64,000 bases of DNA from Cellulomonas sp. 73-92 (GTDB lineage: Bacteria > Actinomycetota > Actinomycetes > Actinomycetales > Cellulomonadaceae), in contig NZ_MKTH01000018.1 of NCBI RefSeq assembly GCF_001898175.1, forward strand, positions 127,542-191,541, written 5' to 3'. A program made the translations under genes and the position numbers. Below the pieces are notes generated by a model. That model made no database searches. It saw only the letters and a program-made list of their open reading frames with translations, and had not been told where the DNA came from. Below are positions 44,170 to 51,317 of the stretch, one piece after another. Position 1 is the first letter of the stretch; every line of letters begins with the position of its first letter.

Positions 44170-44688
44170 ATGGGCAAGGCGCCGCGTCGCTACCGGCCAC
44201 GGAAGGTCGTCAAGCGCTCGTCGTACACCAGGTCGGCGGGCACCGCTCCGATGACGACACCGTCGAACGTCGCACAGCAAGTCGAGGCGCGGCTTTTCGC
44301 TCCGTATCGCCCAGAGTCAGCGCAAGGTGCCGAGACCACGTTCGCAGATGTGCGTGCGCTTCAGGCGGGACTCCGCGCCCTCGCCGAGTTCGCCGCGGTG
44401 CGCGACGAGGCACGGCGAGTCGTCGTCGGGTACGACGACCAGATCCGCAGTGCCGTCGTGCACCTGCGCGTCGACGGCGCCAGCTGGGGTCAGATCGGCG
44501 GCGCGCTGGGCATCAGCCGGCAAGGCGCGCGCCAGCGGTTCGACCGCGCTGCGCGAGCTGCCCACAGGTCCCGACCGATCCACGCGCGATCCACGGATCT
44601 CCCCGTCGACGTCACACCGCCCGCCGAGCGACGCACACCAGCAGACGACGAACAGGAGGGTTCACGATGGACAAGGTGGAAACCCTGA
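44170..44688 (+). CDS. Small DNA-binding protein with sigma-like helix-turn-helix
   Basis: This 172-residue protein, ATG at 44,170 after GGGAGGGGA, has a basic N-terminus (MGKAPRRYRPRKVVKRSSY). A helical centre (FADVRALQAGLRALAEFAAVRDEARRVV) is followed by HLRVDGASWGQIGGALGISRQGARQRFDRA, a clear helix-turn-helix at about residues 98-127. The tail is disordered. It ends 22 bases after the next start, so the two plus-strand genes form a pair. It is probably an island regulator; the target is unknown. Confidence 0.72.
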   Translation: MGKAPRRYRPRKVVKRSSYTRSAGTAPMTTPSNVAQQVEARLFAPYRPESAQGAETTFADVRALQAGLRALAEFAAVRDEARRVVVGYDDQIRSAVVHLRVDGASWGQIGGALGISRQGARQRFDRAARAAHRSRPIHARSTDLPVDVTPPAERRTPADDEQEGSRWTRWKP

Positions 44689-45245
44689 GCCCCGAGGAGG
44701 TCGCGACGGCGATCGGGGCGTCGCCATGGTGGGTCCGCGAGCAGGCACGCCGCGGGCGCATCCCGCACCTGCGCCTCGGCCGCGGCCGCATCCGATTCCT
44801 GCCAGAGCACGTCGACGCGCTCATCCGCCGCGCCACCGTGCGCGAGCACGAGACGCAGCCCGAGCCGGTGGACCTGACGCCGCTCGGGGCGACCGACCGC
44901 TCGGTGCGCGCCCACCTCAGGCCGCGGCGAGTGGAAGCGGACGGCCTCTTCTGACACACCGCGTCCGTGCAGTCGAGGGAGAGCATCCAGCCAGGGCGCC
45001 TCACGCCCGGAGAGCATCCACAGGGCGCCCCACGCGATCTCGGTCGACCATGGCCGCCCACGCGAGGGCCGCGACCTGGCCAGCGCGTTCACGGCCAGCG
45101 CATCGAGCACCCATGCGTCCCCGGCTGTCCGGCGAGCCGGCACTTCGCCCGCTCGGATCAGACGCTGGACCTGCCGCTGCGACACGCCAAGTCGCTCCGA
45201 GGCTTCAGCCGTCGTCATCTCGCTCACGCCATGAATAGTCGCCAA
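44490..45245 (-). CDS. HTH protein downstream of AbiEii; only the N-terminal part is credible
   Basis: Residues 1-87 (44,984-45,245) are a MerR/excisionase-type helix-turn-helix region (TTAEASERLGVSQRQVQRLIRAGEVPARRT). RSRPSRGRPWSTEIAWGALWMLSG follows, typical of the third gene sometimes found behind AbiE-like pairs. The open frame continues to 44,490, but that part is antisense to two better-supported plus-strand genes and is Arg/Ala filler. I think the gene lost its 3' half when the flanking plus-strand genes were joined. An alternative start is the ATG at 45,218. Confidence 0.5.
   Translation of the reverse strand: MATIHGVSEMTTAEASERLGVSQRQVQRLIRAGEVPARRTAGDAWVLDALAVNALARSRPSRGRPWSTEIAWGALWMLSGREAPWLDALPRLHGRGVSEEAVRFHSPRPEVGAHRAVGRPERRQVHRLGLRLVLAHGGAADERVDVLWQESDAAAAEAQVRDAPAACLLADPPWRRPDRRRDLLGAQGFHLVHREPSCSSSAGVRRSAGGVTSTGRSVDRAWIGRDLWAARAARSNRWRAPCRLMPSAPPI
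44667..44954 (+). CDS. Excisionase-like helix-turn-helix protein
   Basis: This 95-residue protein starts at the ATG at 44,667 with AGGAGGG upstream. EEVATAIGASPWWVREQARRGRIPHLRLGRGRIRFLPEHVDALIRR is the winged MerR-type HTH_17/Xis pattern. Islands with a tyrosine integrase usually carry such a directionality factor. It overlaps the preceding HTH gene by 22 bases. Confidence 0.8.
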   Translation: MDKVETLSPEEVATAIGASPWWVREQARRGRIPHLRLGRGRIRFLPEHVDALIRRATVREHETQPEPVDLTPLGATDRSVRAHLRPRRVEADGLF

Positions 45246-45276
45246 TACGACTCAATATGTCCGGCGAGTACCCGTG

Positions 45277-46035
45277 CTACACAGAAGCCGACAGCCAGGT
45301 TGCCCGCACGGCTGCCAGCGCGTCGGCCGCGGTGACGGTGAGCCGGGTCTGGTGGCCGAGTGCGTGCCGCCACGTCTGTTCGTCGGGACCGGTCGCGAAC
45401 ACCCACCCCGCCGGGGGCTTGCCCGTCGGCCCATGGTGGACGAACACGTCGAGCGCCGCATCGTCGATGAGGCCGCGCTCGCTCAAGGCCCACTGGTCGT
45501 AGAGATCGCGTGGTGCGCGCCGATCGATCCACGCGGCCAGCTTGGCGGCCGCGAAGCCGGGGGCAGTCAGCGTCCGGAGCCTGGCCGGCCACGCGTCGCT
45601 GTAGCGCTGCTCGACGTCGCGGACCTCGGTGGGCCAGGTGTAGCCGTCACCGGCGACCAGCTGGACCTGGATGCCGTCCACACCCTCGACCGACAGTGTC
45701 GCCGGCTGGCTGCCCGACGTCGCAGACAGCGCTGGGCGCCAGGAGACGCGCCCATGGGACCGAGCCAGACCATGCGCGACGGCGGTCTCGATCCCGGTTG
45801 CGACCCGGGCGCGTGGCGCGAGGGCGATCAGATCGATGTCCTCGCTGAGTCGCGCGTCCGCGAGATAGGTGCGTGACAGCGCTGTCCCCCCGAAGAACAC
45901 GACATCGTCCGTCGAGACGCCATCCGAGATCGCCGCGAGGATGTGCGAGAGCAGATGGTCGCGTCGGACCTGTTCGATGTCGACGCCGAACCGCTCGGCG
46001 ACGGCCTCGAACTCGTCGTACCGACTGAAGCTCAC
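45277..46035 (-). CDS. AbiEii/AbiGii-type nucleotidyltransferase toxin
   Basis: This 252-residue protein has the minimal nucleotidyltransferase signature VVFFGGTALSRTYLADARLSEDIDLIAL: GGT at about 49-51, and the Asp-x-Asp equivalent Glu-Asp-Ile-Asp at about 65-68. APGFAAAKLAAWIDRRAPRDLYDQWALSERG is the conserved AbiEii C-terminal segment. Type IV-classified AbiE toxins add nucleotides to cellular targets and cause growth arrest during infection. The start overlaps the antitoxin stop (ATGA), the standard AbiEi-AbiEii order. Confidence 0.87.
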   Translation of the reverse strand: MSFSRYDEFEAVAERFGVDIEQVRRDHLLSHILAAISDGVSTDDVVFFGGTALSRTYLADARLSEDIDLIALAPRARVATGIETAVAHGLARSHGRVSWRPALSATSGSQPATLSVEGVDGIQVQLVAGDGYTWPTEVRDVEQRYSDAWPARLRTLTAPGFAAAKLAAWIDRRAPRDLYDQWALSERGLIDDAALDVFVHHGPTGKPPAGWVFATGPDEQTWRHALGHQTRLTVTAADALAAVRATWLSASV

Positions 46036-46658
46036 CGGCCGGCCGCCACGCGCGCGTAGGTCGCCTTCATCCGCTGCCGGCCCGCGATCTCATCGAGCCT
46101 GCTCGGATCGCACAATGGCCAGAGGGCATCGATCGCCTCCCTCGCGTCGAGGTCCTCCCCACGCGGGTCCAGGCGAGCCAGGTCGAGGACCGTCTGTTCG
46201 GGCGTCGTCGCCAGCGCCTGTCCGAGGTCGGTAGCCACGGCGACGGCGTCCAGCGCGCCGACCGCTCGCATGACGAACCGGATCTCCCCGTCGCGGCCGG
46301 CCAGACGCAATGGGCGGCGCTGGGTCGGCACGGCCACGTAGCCGACGCCGATGGCGCGGGGCATCGCACGGTGCACGCGCGCGGCGGTCAGCCCGGTGAG
46401 CACCGGAACGCGGTCGCCGTACATCGCCGTCGCCACCGCGGCGGTCGCCGCCTCGATCGTCGGCCGCCACGTGCCACCGACGAATTCCGCGGGGACCGCG
46501 CAGTAGAAGCCGTACGCGAGCCGCAGGACCACGCCACGCCGCTCGAGGATCGCGAGCTGCGGCCCGGGGTAGGCGTAGATGTGTGCGAGGTCGGTCGCGC
46601 GCACGGTCCGCATCGGAGCGCGCGTGATGAGCCGCTGGACTTCGCGTTCATCGTTCAC
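46032..46658 (-). CDS. AbiEi-type antitoxin/autoregulator
   Basis: This protein of about 208 residues uses the GTG at 46,656-46,658 (VNDEREVQRL). An in-frame ATG at 46,694 lies inside the inverted repeat and is less likely. An N-terminal winged-helix region (TVRATDLAHIYAYPGPQLAILERRGVVLRLAYGFYCAVP) is followed by the AbiEi antitoxin domain (AAVATAMYGDRVPVLTGLTAARVH). AbiEi proteins neutralise AbiEii and repress their own promoter by binding inverted repeats. An 18-base inverted repeat lies exactly at this promoter. Confidence 0.83.
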   Translation of the reverse strand: MNDEREVQRLITRAPMRTVRATDLAHIYAYPGPQLAILERRGVVLRLAYGFYCAVPAEFVGGTWRPTIEAATAAVATAMYGDRVPVLTGLTAARVHRAMPRAIGVGYVAVPTQRRPLRLAGRDGEIRFVMRAVGALDAVAVATDLGQALATTPEQTVLDLARLDPRGEDLDAREAIDALWPLCDPSRLDEIAGRQRMKATYARVAAGR

Positions 46659-46698
46659 TATGCAGAGTTTAGTCAGCACAACTAAACTTTGCATAGTG
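46656..46698. promoter_or_regulatory. Inverted-repeat operator of the AbiE pair
   Basis: CACTATGCAGAGTTTAGT (46,656-46,673) and ACTAAACTTTGCATAGTG (46,681-46,698) are inverted copies with one mismatch and a 7-base spacer. AT-rich in a GC-rich setting, they cover the start codon and promoter zone of the antitoxin gene. The right arm touches the last base of the sequence before the integrase stop at 46,699. This is the layout expected for AbiEi autorepression. Confidence 0.75.
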
Positions 46699-48165
46699 TT
46701 ATCGCCCTGGCGCTCGCGGGACCAGCCCGCTGAGCGCCTTCGCGGCCGCGGCGGCGGCGGCCTTCTGCTGGTCGGGCATCAGGTGCGCGTACGTCTCGGT
46801 CGTCGTCGTGATCGACTCGTGGCCCAGGCGGCGCTGCAGCACGAACAGGTCGGTGCCGGCCGCGAGCATCCATGACGCATGCGTGTGCCGCAGGTCGTGC
46901 ACGCGCGGGCGCTTCGTCAAACGCGGCACATCCGGGTCCGGCGTGCCGTCAGGCCTCACCGGGTGGCACGCGGCGTCGAGCGCCGGCGTCCACGTCGAGG
47001 TCCAGAAGCGGGACGACGAGAGCCACTGCCCCGTCGTGTTGGTGAACAGGAGCTCGTCGGGCCGCTTGGCGGCCAGCAGCGGCAGCAGCACGTCGACGAG
47101 ATCGTCGGGCAGCGAGACGGTCCGACGAGCCCGCTTCGTCTTCGGCGGCCCGACGTAGTACCGCGAGTCCTCATCACGCTTCCACGCCTTCGTGACGCGG
47201 ATGGTCGCGGGTCGTGTGGACACGTCGACGTCCGACGCCGTCAGCGCCGTCGCCTCGCCGAAGCGCAGGCCGGTGGCGACGAGCGTGAGCACGAACGGCT
47301 GGTAGAACGGCGCGACCTTGCTCAGCAGCAGTGCAAACTCGTCGCGCGTCAGCACCGTCATCTCGTCGTGGGTCAGCTGGGACTTCGGGAGCGAGACGCC
47401 GACGCAGGGGTTATCGGGCCGGTAGCCGAGCCGCACCGCCGTCGTCATCGACGCCGACAGCAGCCCGTGGATGTTGGCGATTGTCTTGGGCGACAGCCCC
47501 TTGGCCGACAGCCCGCGGATGAAGCCGGCGACCTCGCGGTAGCCGATCGAGCTCACCGGCGCCGTGCCGAGCAGCGGGCCGATGTGGTGCTTGAGGTAGC
47601 GCCCGTAGGACGCGCGGGCGTTCGGCCCGATCCCCGTCAGAAGGTCGATGTGCTCGCGCACCAGCGCCGCGATCGTCGGGCCGAAGGGGGCCAACGACGA
47701 GGGGACAGGCGAATCGCGCTCCAGTCCCGCCACTGGCTGCCAGACGGGCATCCGAGATCCGTCTGTCGATCCCGGCGTCGATCTCGCGGTGGCGACCGGT
47801 GATCCGACTGTCGATCGCACGCCGGCCAGAGTTGACCCGCTTGTCGATCGCACGCCGGCCAGAGTTGACCCGCTTGTCGATCGCACGCCGGCCGCCGGTG
47901 ACCGATTCGTCGATCGCTTCGTCGATCTCGGCATGGACAATGCGCCCTCGTCGCGCGACGAAACCGACGCCGCAATCCGCGCAGCATCCTTTGCCTCGCC
48001 GTGCGCCGCCTCGAGCAATTCCAGCGCGACGCGCGCCTCGTTCTTCGACGAGTAGGTCATAGACGACTGGCGGCCCGTGCGAGGGTCGCGCCACAGCACC
48101 GCGTACGCGGTGGAACCGTCCGCCCGACGGCGCTCACGAAGGGACGCCACGGGCCTGAGAGTCAC
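46699..48165 (-). CDS. int: Tyrosine-type site-specific integrase of the island
   Basis: This 488-residue integrase has an N-terminal arm-binding region (SLRERRRADGSTAYAVLWRDPRTGRQ) and a core-binding SAM-like domain (LVREHIDLLTGIGPNARASYGRYLKHHIG). The catalytic domain has Arg in ATGLRFGEATAL, His-x2-Arg in HDLRHTHASWM, His in LGHES, and nucleophile Tyr in TTTTETYAHLM. An insert of about 85 residues between arm and core domains holds 11-residue repeats (VRSTSGSTLAG) encoded by a 33-base tandem repeat. The GTG start is 84 bases from the ssrA 3' end, as expected of an integrase using that gene as target. Confidence 0.92.
   Translation of the reverse strand: MTLRPVASLRERRRADGSTAYAVLWRDPRTGRQSSMTYSSKNEARVALELLEAAHGEAKDAARIAASVSSRDEGALSMPRSTKRSTNRSPAAGVRSTSGSTLAGVRSTSGSTLAGVRSTVGSPVATARSTPGSTDGSRMPVWQPVAGLERDSPVPSSLAPFGPTIAALVREHIDLLTGIGPNARASYGRYLKHHIGPLLGTAPVSSIGYREVAGFIRGLSAKGLSPKTIANIHGLLSASMTTAVRLGYRPDNPCVGVSLPKSQLTHDEMTVLTRDEFALLLSKVAPFYQPFVLTLVATGLRFGEATALTASDVDVSTRPATIRVTKAWKRDEDSRYYVGPPKTKRARRTVSLPDDLVDVLLPLLAAKRPDELLFTNTTGQWLSSSRFWTSTWTPALDAACHPVRPDGTPDPDVPRLTKRPRVHDLRHTHASWMLAAGTDLFVLQRRLGHESITTTTETYAHLMPDQQKAAAAAAAKALSGLVPRAPGR
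47777..47930. repeat. 33-base tandem repeat inside the integrase linker
   Basis: TGTCGATCGCACGCCGGCC plus 14 more bases form a 33-base unit. It is perfect at 47,809-47,841 and 47,842-47,874 and partial at 47,875-47,893. The GTCGAT core recurs at 33-base steps from 47,777 to 47,909. It is in frame, so it expands an 11-residue protein repeat without shifting the integrase frame. Confidence 0.85.
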
Positions 48166-48248
48166 CCCACACGGCGCAACGTGTCAACAGAACAGCGTTC
48201 CGTGTCAACGAAATCAGCGCAGCGAGGGATGACCTCGCAGGTCAGACA

Positions 48249-48615
48249 TGGTGGAGGTGGCGGGAATCGAACCCGCGTCCGATGACGGGGAACCAGGGCT
48301 TCTCCGGGCGCATTCTGCTGTGATTTTCTCGGCCCCCACGATCACGCAGACAAGTCGTGGACGGGCTCAGTCACCTAAAAGTCCCCGGATCCCCGATGAC
48401 GAGGGATACGAGCAGTGGCTCTCTAGATGACGTCAGCTACCGGGTCGAGAGCGACCCCGGGCTGGCGGACTACGCAGCTCGCTCAGGCGGCGAGGGCGAA
48501 GTCGGTGCTGTTGTTATTGGCACCTATGGGTTTGCGCGGATCGTTAACGAGATAACCGTGCATCCTCGGCCCGCTTCTCCTGGCTCGACGACCACCGTCG
48601 AAACCGATCACCCCC
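48249..48615 (-). ncRNA. ssrA: tmRNA (transfer-messenger RNA)
   Basis: The RNA is 367 bases long with a 5' end GGGGGTGATCGGTTTCGAC (48,615 downwards). The 3' end has the T-arm CGGGTTCGATTCCCG and an encoded CCA at 48,249-48,251. The first seven bases (GGGGGTG) pair with CACCTCC at the 3' end, allowing one G-U. The tag frame at 48,483-48,521 encodes ANNNSTDFALAA followed by TGA, ending in the usual ALAA degron. With SmpB (55,916-56,386) it rescues stalled ribosomes and tags the peptides for proteolysis. Its 3' end hosts the island. Confidence 0.96.
48255..48271 (-). repeat. Putative attachment-site repeat within ssrA
   Basis: AGGTGGCGGGAATCGAA lies in the tmRNA T-arm/acceptor strand and is identical to 39,231-39,247. 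It marks the integrase-proximal island boundary and keeps tmRNA intact after integration. Confidence 0.65.
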
Positions 48616-48642
48616 ATGTTCAGTTGTCAACGCACGCCCGCA

Positions 48643-48680
48643 GGCGCCCCACCAGTCTACGTGCCAACCGGTGGGGCGCC
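48643..48680 (-). terminator. Hairpin terminator between the HtrA-like gene and ssrA
   Basis: GGCGCCCCACC (48,643-48,653) and GGTGGGGCGCC (48,670-48,680) form a perfect 11-base stem with a 16-base loop. It lies 12 bases after the HtrA-like stop codon on the minus strand and before the ssrA 5' end. Confidence 0.7.
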
Positions 48681-48691
48681 CACGGCATTCC

Positions 48692-50350
48692 TCAGTTCGC
48701 CGGGCCCGCCACCAGGGTGACGGTCGCGGAGTGGGTGGTGCCCGTGGTGCCGGACACCCAGGTGATCGTCACGCGGTCGCCCGGCTTGTGGGCGCCGAGG
48801 GCGCTCGAGAGGCCGTCGGCCGAGGTGACGGCCTTGCCGTCGACCGCGGTGATCGTGTCACCGGCCGCCAGGCCCGCCGAGGCCGCCGGGGTCCCGGTGA
48901 CGACGCCGGCGATGGTCGCCCCGCTCGTCGTGCCGCTGCCCGTGCCGGAGCCGCCTGCGGCCTGGCTGCGCGGCGTCGACAGCGAGACCCCGAGGAAGGC
49001 GGGGTAGCCGAGGGTGATGGTGCCGTTCGCGGTGTCGCCGGCCTGGATCTCGTGGACCACCGTCAGCGCGCTGTCGATGGTGATGGCGTAGGCGTCCGTC
49101 AGGCCCATGCCGTTGGAGGCGGCCGTCGTCATGCCGACGACCTCGCCCTGGGAGTCGAGCACCGGGCCGCCGGAGTCGCCGGAGACGACCGCCGCCTGGA
49201 ACTCGATGAGCCCGCTGAGGGTCTCGGCGCTGCCGCCGAGCTCCGTCTGCGCGGTCATCGTCTGGTTGGTGTTGGTCACCGACCCGGCCGCGGCGACGAG
49301 GTTGCCCGTGCCCTCGGCGTTCCCGATCGCCGTGATGCTGGTGCCGGTGGTGACGCCGTTCTTGTCCAGCGTGATCGGGGTGAGCCCGCTCGCGCCCTTG
49401 AGCTGCAGCAGCGCGACGTCCGCGGTCGGGTCGGTGCCGACGACCGTGGCCGTGTACTGCTGGCCGGTGGACTCGTCGGTCACCTGGATCGCGGTGGCGC
49501 CGTCGATGACGTGGTTGTTCGTCAGCACCAGGCCGTCGGCGGACAGGATCATGCCGGTGCCGGCCGACGACGCGCCCTGGTAGGCGAGCTGGGAGTCGAT
49601 CGTGACCACGCCCTTCTGCTGCGCGGCGGTGGCGGCGACCGCGCCGGCGGCCGCCCCGCTGCCCGACGAGCCCGCGCCGTTGCCGAAGCGGTCCCCGTCA
49701 CCGTCGCCGCCGAAGTTGGGGACGGCGTTCGGGTTGGCGGACGACGAGCCGCCCGAGCCCGCGGACCCGCCCGGGTTCGTGGACGACGAACCGCCCGAAC
49801 CCGTCGATCCGCCCGGCACCTGCCCCGCGGAGGACGACGAGCCGTTGTTCCCGCTGAACGCCGACGTCTCCCTCGTCGGCCCGACGCCGAACGCCACGCC
49901 CACCGCGAGGGTGACGGCCAGCACGGCCGCGGCTCCGACGCTGATGGCGAGCCGCCGCACGTGCCGGCGGCGGGGGTCGATCGCGATCGCCCCGATCGGC
50001 TGGTCGGGCAGCGGGTAGTAGGGCATCGCGCCGTACATCCGGGGCGGCTCGCGGTAGGGCTGGGCGGCGTACGGGTGCTGCTGCCAGGCGTAGGGCTGGG
50101 CGTACGGCTGCTGCCCGGGGTAGCCCTGCTGGCCGGGGTACGCCTGCTGCCCCGGGTACGGCTGCTGGCCGGGGACCTGCTGCGTCGGGTACGGCTGCTG
50201 GCCCGGGTTCGGCTGCGCCGGGGACGGCTGCTGGCCGGGGTGCTGCTGCGGCGGCACCTGGCGCGCGGGCCCGGTGTACGGCTGAGCGCCCTGCGCGCCA
50301 TCAGCCGGTGGCTGGGTCCACGGCTCGTGCTGCGGCTGCTGCTCGGACAT
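48692..50350 (-). CDS. Trypsin-like serine protease with PDZ domain (HtrA/S1C-like)
   Basis: This 552-residue protein has a cytoplasmic Gln/Pro/Tyr-rich N-terminus of about 120 residues with repeated PGQQPYPGQQ units. One membrane span follows (AISVGAAAVLAVTLAVGVAFG near residue 155), then a Ser/Gly-rich linker. The protease domain has catalytic His in TNNHVIDGA, Asp in TADVALLQL and Ser in SGDSGGPVL. A C-terminal PDZ domain (AGLAAGDTITAVDGKAVTSADGL) completes it. The active site faces outside the membrane. It probably has a role in envelope protein quality control. Confidence 0.92.
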   Translation of the reverse strand: MSEQQPQHEPWTQPPADGAQGAQPYTGPARQVPPQQHPGQQPSPAQPNPGQQPYPTQQVPGQQPYPGQQAYPGQQGYPGQQPYAQPYAWQQHPYAAQPYREPPRMYGAMPYYPLPDQPIGAIAIDPRRRHVRRLAISVGAAAVLAVTLAVGVAFGVGPTRETSAFSGNNGSSSSAGQVPGGSTGSGGSSSTNPGGSAGSGGSSSANPNAVPNFGGDGDGDRFGNGAGSSGSGAAAGAVAATAAQQKGVVTIDSQLAYQGASSAGTGMILSADGLVLTNNHVIDGATAIQVTDESTGQQYTATVVGTDPTADVALLQLKGASGLTPITLDKNGVTTGTSITAIGNAEGTGNLVAAAGSVTNTNQTMTAQTELGGSAETLSGLIEFQAAVVSGDSGGPVLDSQGEVVGMTTAASNGMGLTDAYAITIDSALTVVHEIQAGDTANGTITLGYPAFLGVSLSTPRSQAAGGSGTGSGTTSGATIAGVVTGTPAASAGLAAGDTITAVDGKAVTSADGLSSALGAHKPGDRVTITWVSGTTGTTHSATVTLVAGPAN

Positions 50351-50454
50351 CTCTGCACCTCCTCGCCGACGTCACCCTGACGCCGACGAGATCTATGACA
50401 GACCCCGTGCCAGGAAGAGTGCTGGACCGTTCCTGTGAGGACCAGAAGAGACCG

Positions 50455-51219
50455 TCAGTCGGCCAGCAGCCGGTCGACGAGGCGCGTCACGGCGCCTCGC
50501 GCGTCGTCGGGGTCCGGCAGCAGGGGCGCGAGGACCGCCCCGAACGTGTGCACCGCGACGAGCCCGAGCATCGTGTCGCGCTCCCTGCGCGTCGGCTGGA
50601 GACCGTCGTCTCCAGACTGCGCGCGGTGCACCAGGGCGGCAAGTCCGTCGTACGCCTGCACGACGAGCGGCGACAGGTCGGCACGTGCCTCGGCATGCCG
50701 GATGGCGTAGAGGTAGAGCTCCAGCCCCAGCAGCGTCCCGCGCACCGACTCGTCGGACGCCGCGTGCGCCCCGAACGCCGTTCGCACGTCCTCCCCGGGG
50801 ACGGGCTGGGCGAACGCCGCATCGAGGCCGGTCAGCTCCTTCGCCAGCTCGAGGAACAGCTCTTCCTTGGAGCCGAAGTTCGCGTAGACGGCGCCCTTCG
50901 TGTAGCCCGCGGCCGCGGCCACGTCCCCGACGGACGCGCCCTCGTAGCCCTTCTCGGCGAAGACGCGGCGCGCGGCGTCGAGGAGGTCCGCGCGCGTGCG
51001 CTCGGCCTTCGGGCTCCGGCGGGTCTCGGTGGGGTCGACGCCCAGCCGCACGGCGGCGTCGTTGAGGTCCTTGGTCGCCTGCCGCAGCTCGTCGGCCAGC
51101 TCGCGTCCGGCCACGACGCTCGCCTCGGCCACCGTCTGCCCCAGCGCGCGGCTGAAGGCGGCCGCCGCGTCCCGCAGGGCCCGCGAGGCGGAGCGGACGT
51201 CGTCGTTCTCGGCTGCCAT
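50455..51219 (-). CDS. TetR family regulator with long N-terminal extension
   Basis: The 254-residue protein starts at the ATG at 51,219. Unusually, about 70 residues of helical, Ala-rich sequence (RSASRALRDAAAAFSRALGQTVAEAS, ELADELRQATKDLNDAAVRLG) precede the TetR DNA-binding domain (AERTRADLLDAARRVFAEKGYEGASVGDVAAAAGYTKGAVYANFGSKEEL). It is divergent from an ABC transporter pair, with several ATACC-n4-GGTAT palindromes between them, so it likely represses that operon. The extension might be a coiled coil for dimer or partner contact. Confidence 0.9.
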   Translation of the reverse strand: MAAENDDVRSASRALRDAAAAFSRALGQTVAEASVVAGRELADELRQATKDLNDAAVRLGVDPTETRRSPKAERTRADLLDAARRVFAEKGYEGASVGDVAAAAGYTKGAVYANFGSKEELFLELAKELTGLDAAFAQPVPGEDVRTAFGAHAASDESVRGTLLGLELYLYAIRHAEARADLSPLVVQAYDGLAALVHRAQSGDDGLQPTRRERDTMLGLVAVHTFGAVLAPLLPDPDDARGAVTRLVDRLLAD

Positions 51220-51232
51220 GACCAGATGGTAC

Positions 51233-51301
51233 ATCCCGGTCGGTATCCCCTTGTCAATACCCATTGGTATGTTCTAGGTTCTCGCCGATACCAACCGGTA
51301 C
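51233..51301. promoter_or_regulatory. Three operator palindromes between tetR and the ABC operon
   Basis: ATACC-CATT-GGTAT (51,257-51,270) is perfect. ATACC-AACC-GGTAC (51,288-51,301) and ATCCC-GGTC-GGTAT (51,233-51,246) each differ by one base. On the minus strand TTGACA at 51,252-51,257 is a good -35 for tetR. On the plus strand TTGTCA (51,251-51,256) and TAGGTT (51,275-51,280) with an 18-base spacer may drive the transporter. The central palindrome overlaps both. Confidence 0.7.
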
Positions 51302-51317
51302 GGATGAGAGGTGAACG

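Larger units (their letters stand above)
39231..48271. mobile_element. Genomic island integrated in the 3' end of ssrA
   Basis: An interval of about 9 kb is bounded by a 17-base direct repeat, one copy being inside the tmRNA gene. A tyrosine integrase gene begins 84 bases from the ssrA 3' end and reads away from it. The interval also encodes an excisionase-like HTH protein, an AbiE-like toxin-antitoxin pair, and a CBASS-type defence operon of visibly lower GC content. No replication, structural phage or conjugation genes are seen, so mobility would need a helper. Confidence 0.75.

Noticed and set aside
43687-44280. 197-codon minus-strand frame upstream of the QueC-like gene
   Set aside because: Pro/Ser/Arg-rich low-complexity sequence overlapping the start of the better-supported plus-strand HTH gene; no conserved-looking segment.
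47777-47930. Possible CRISPR array (33-base repeats)
   Set aside because: Units are directly adjacent without unique spacers, lie in frame within the integrase gene, and no cas genes are present.
48248-49007. Plus-strand frames over the tmRNA gene
   Set aside because: They read antisense through ssrA and the end of the HtrA-like gene and have no protein-like features.
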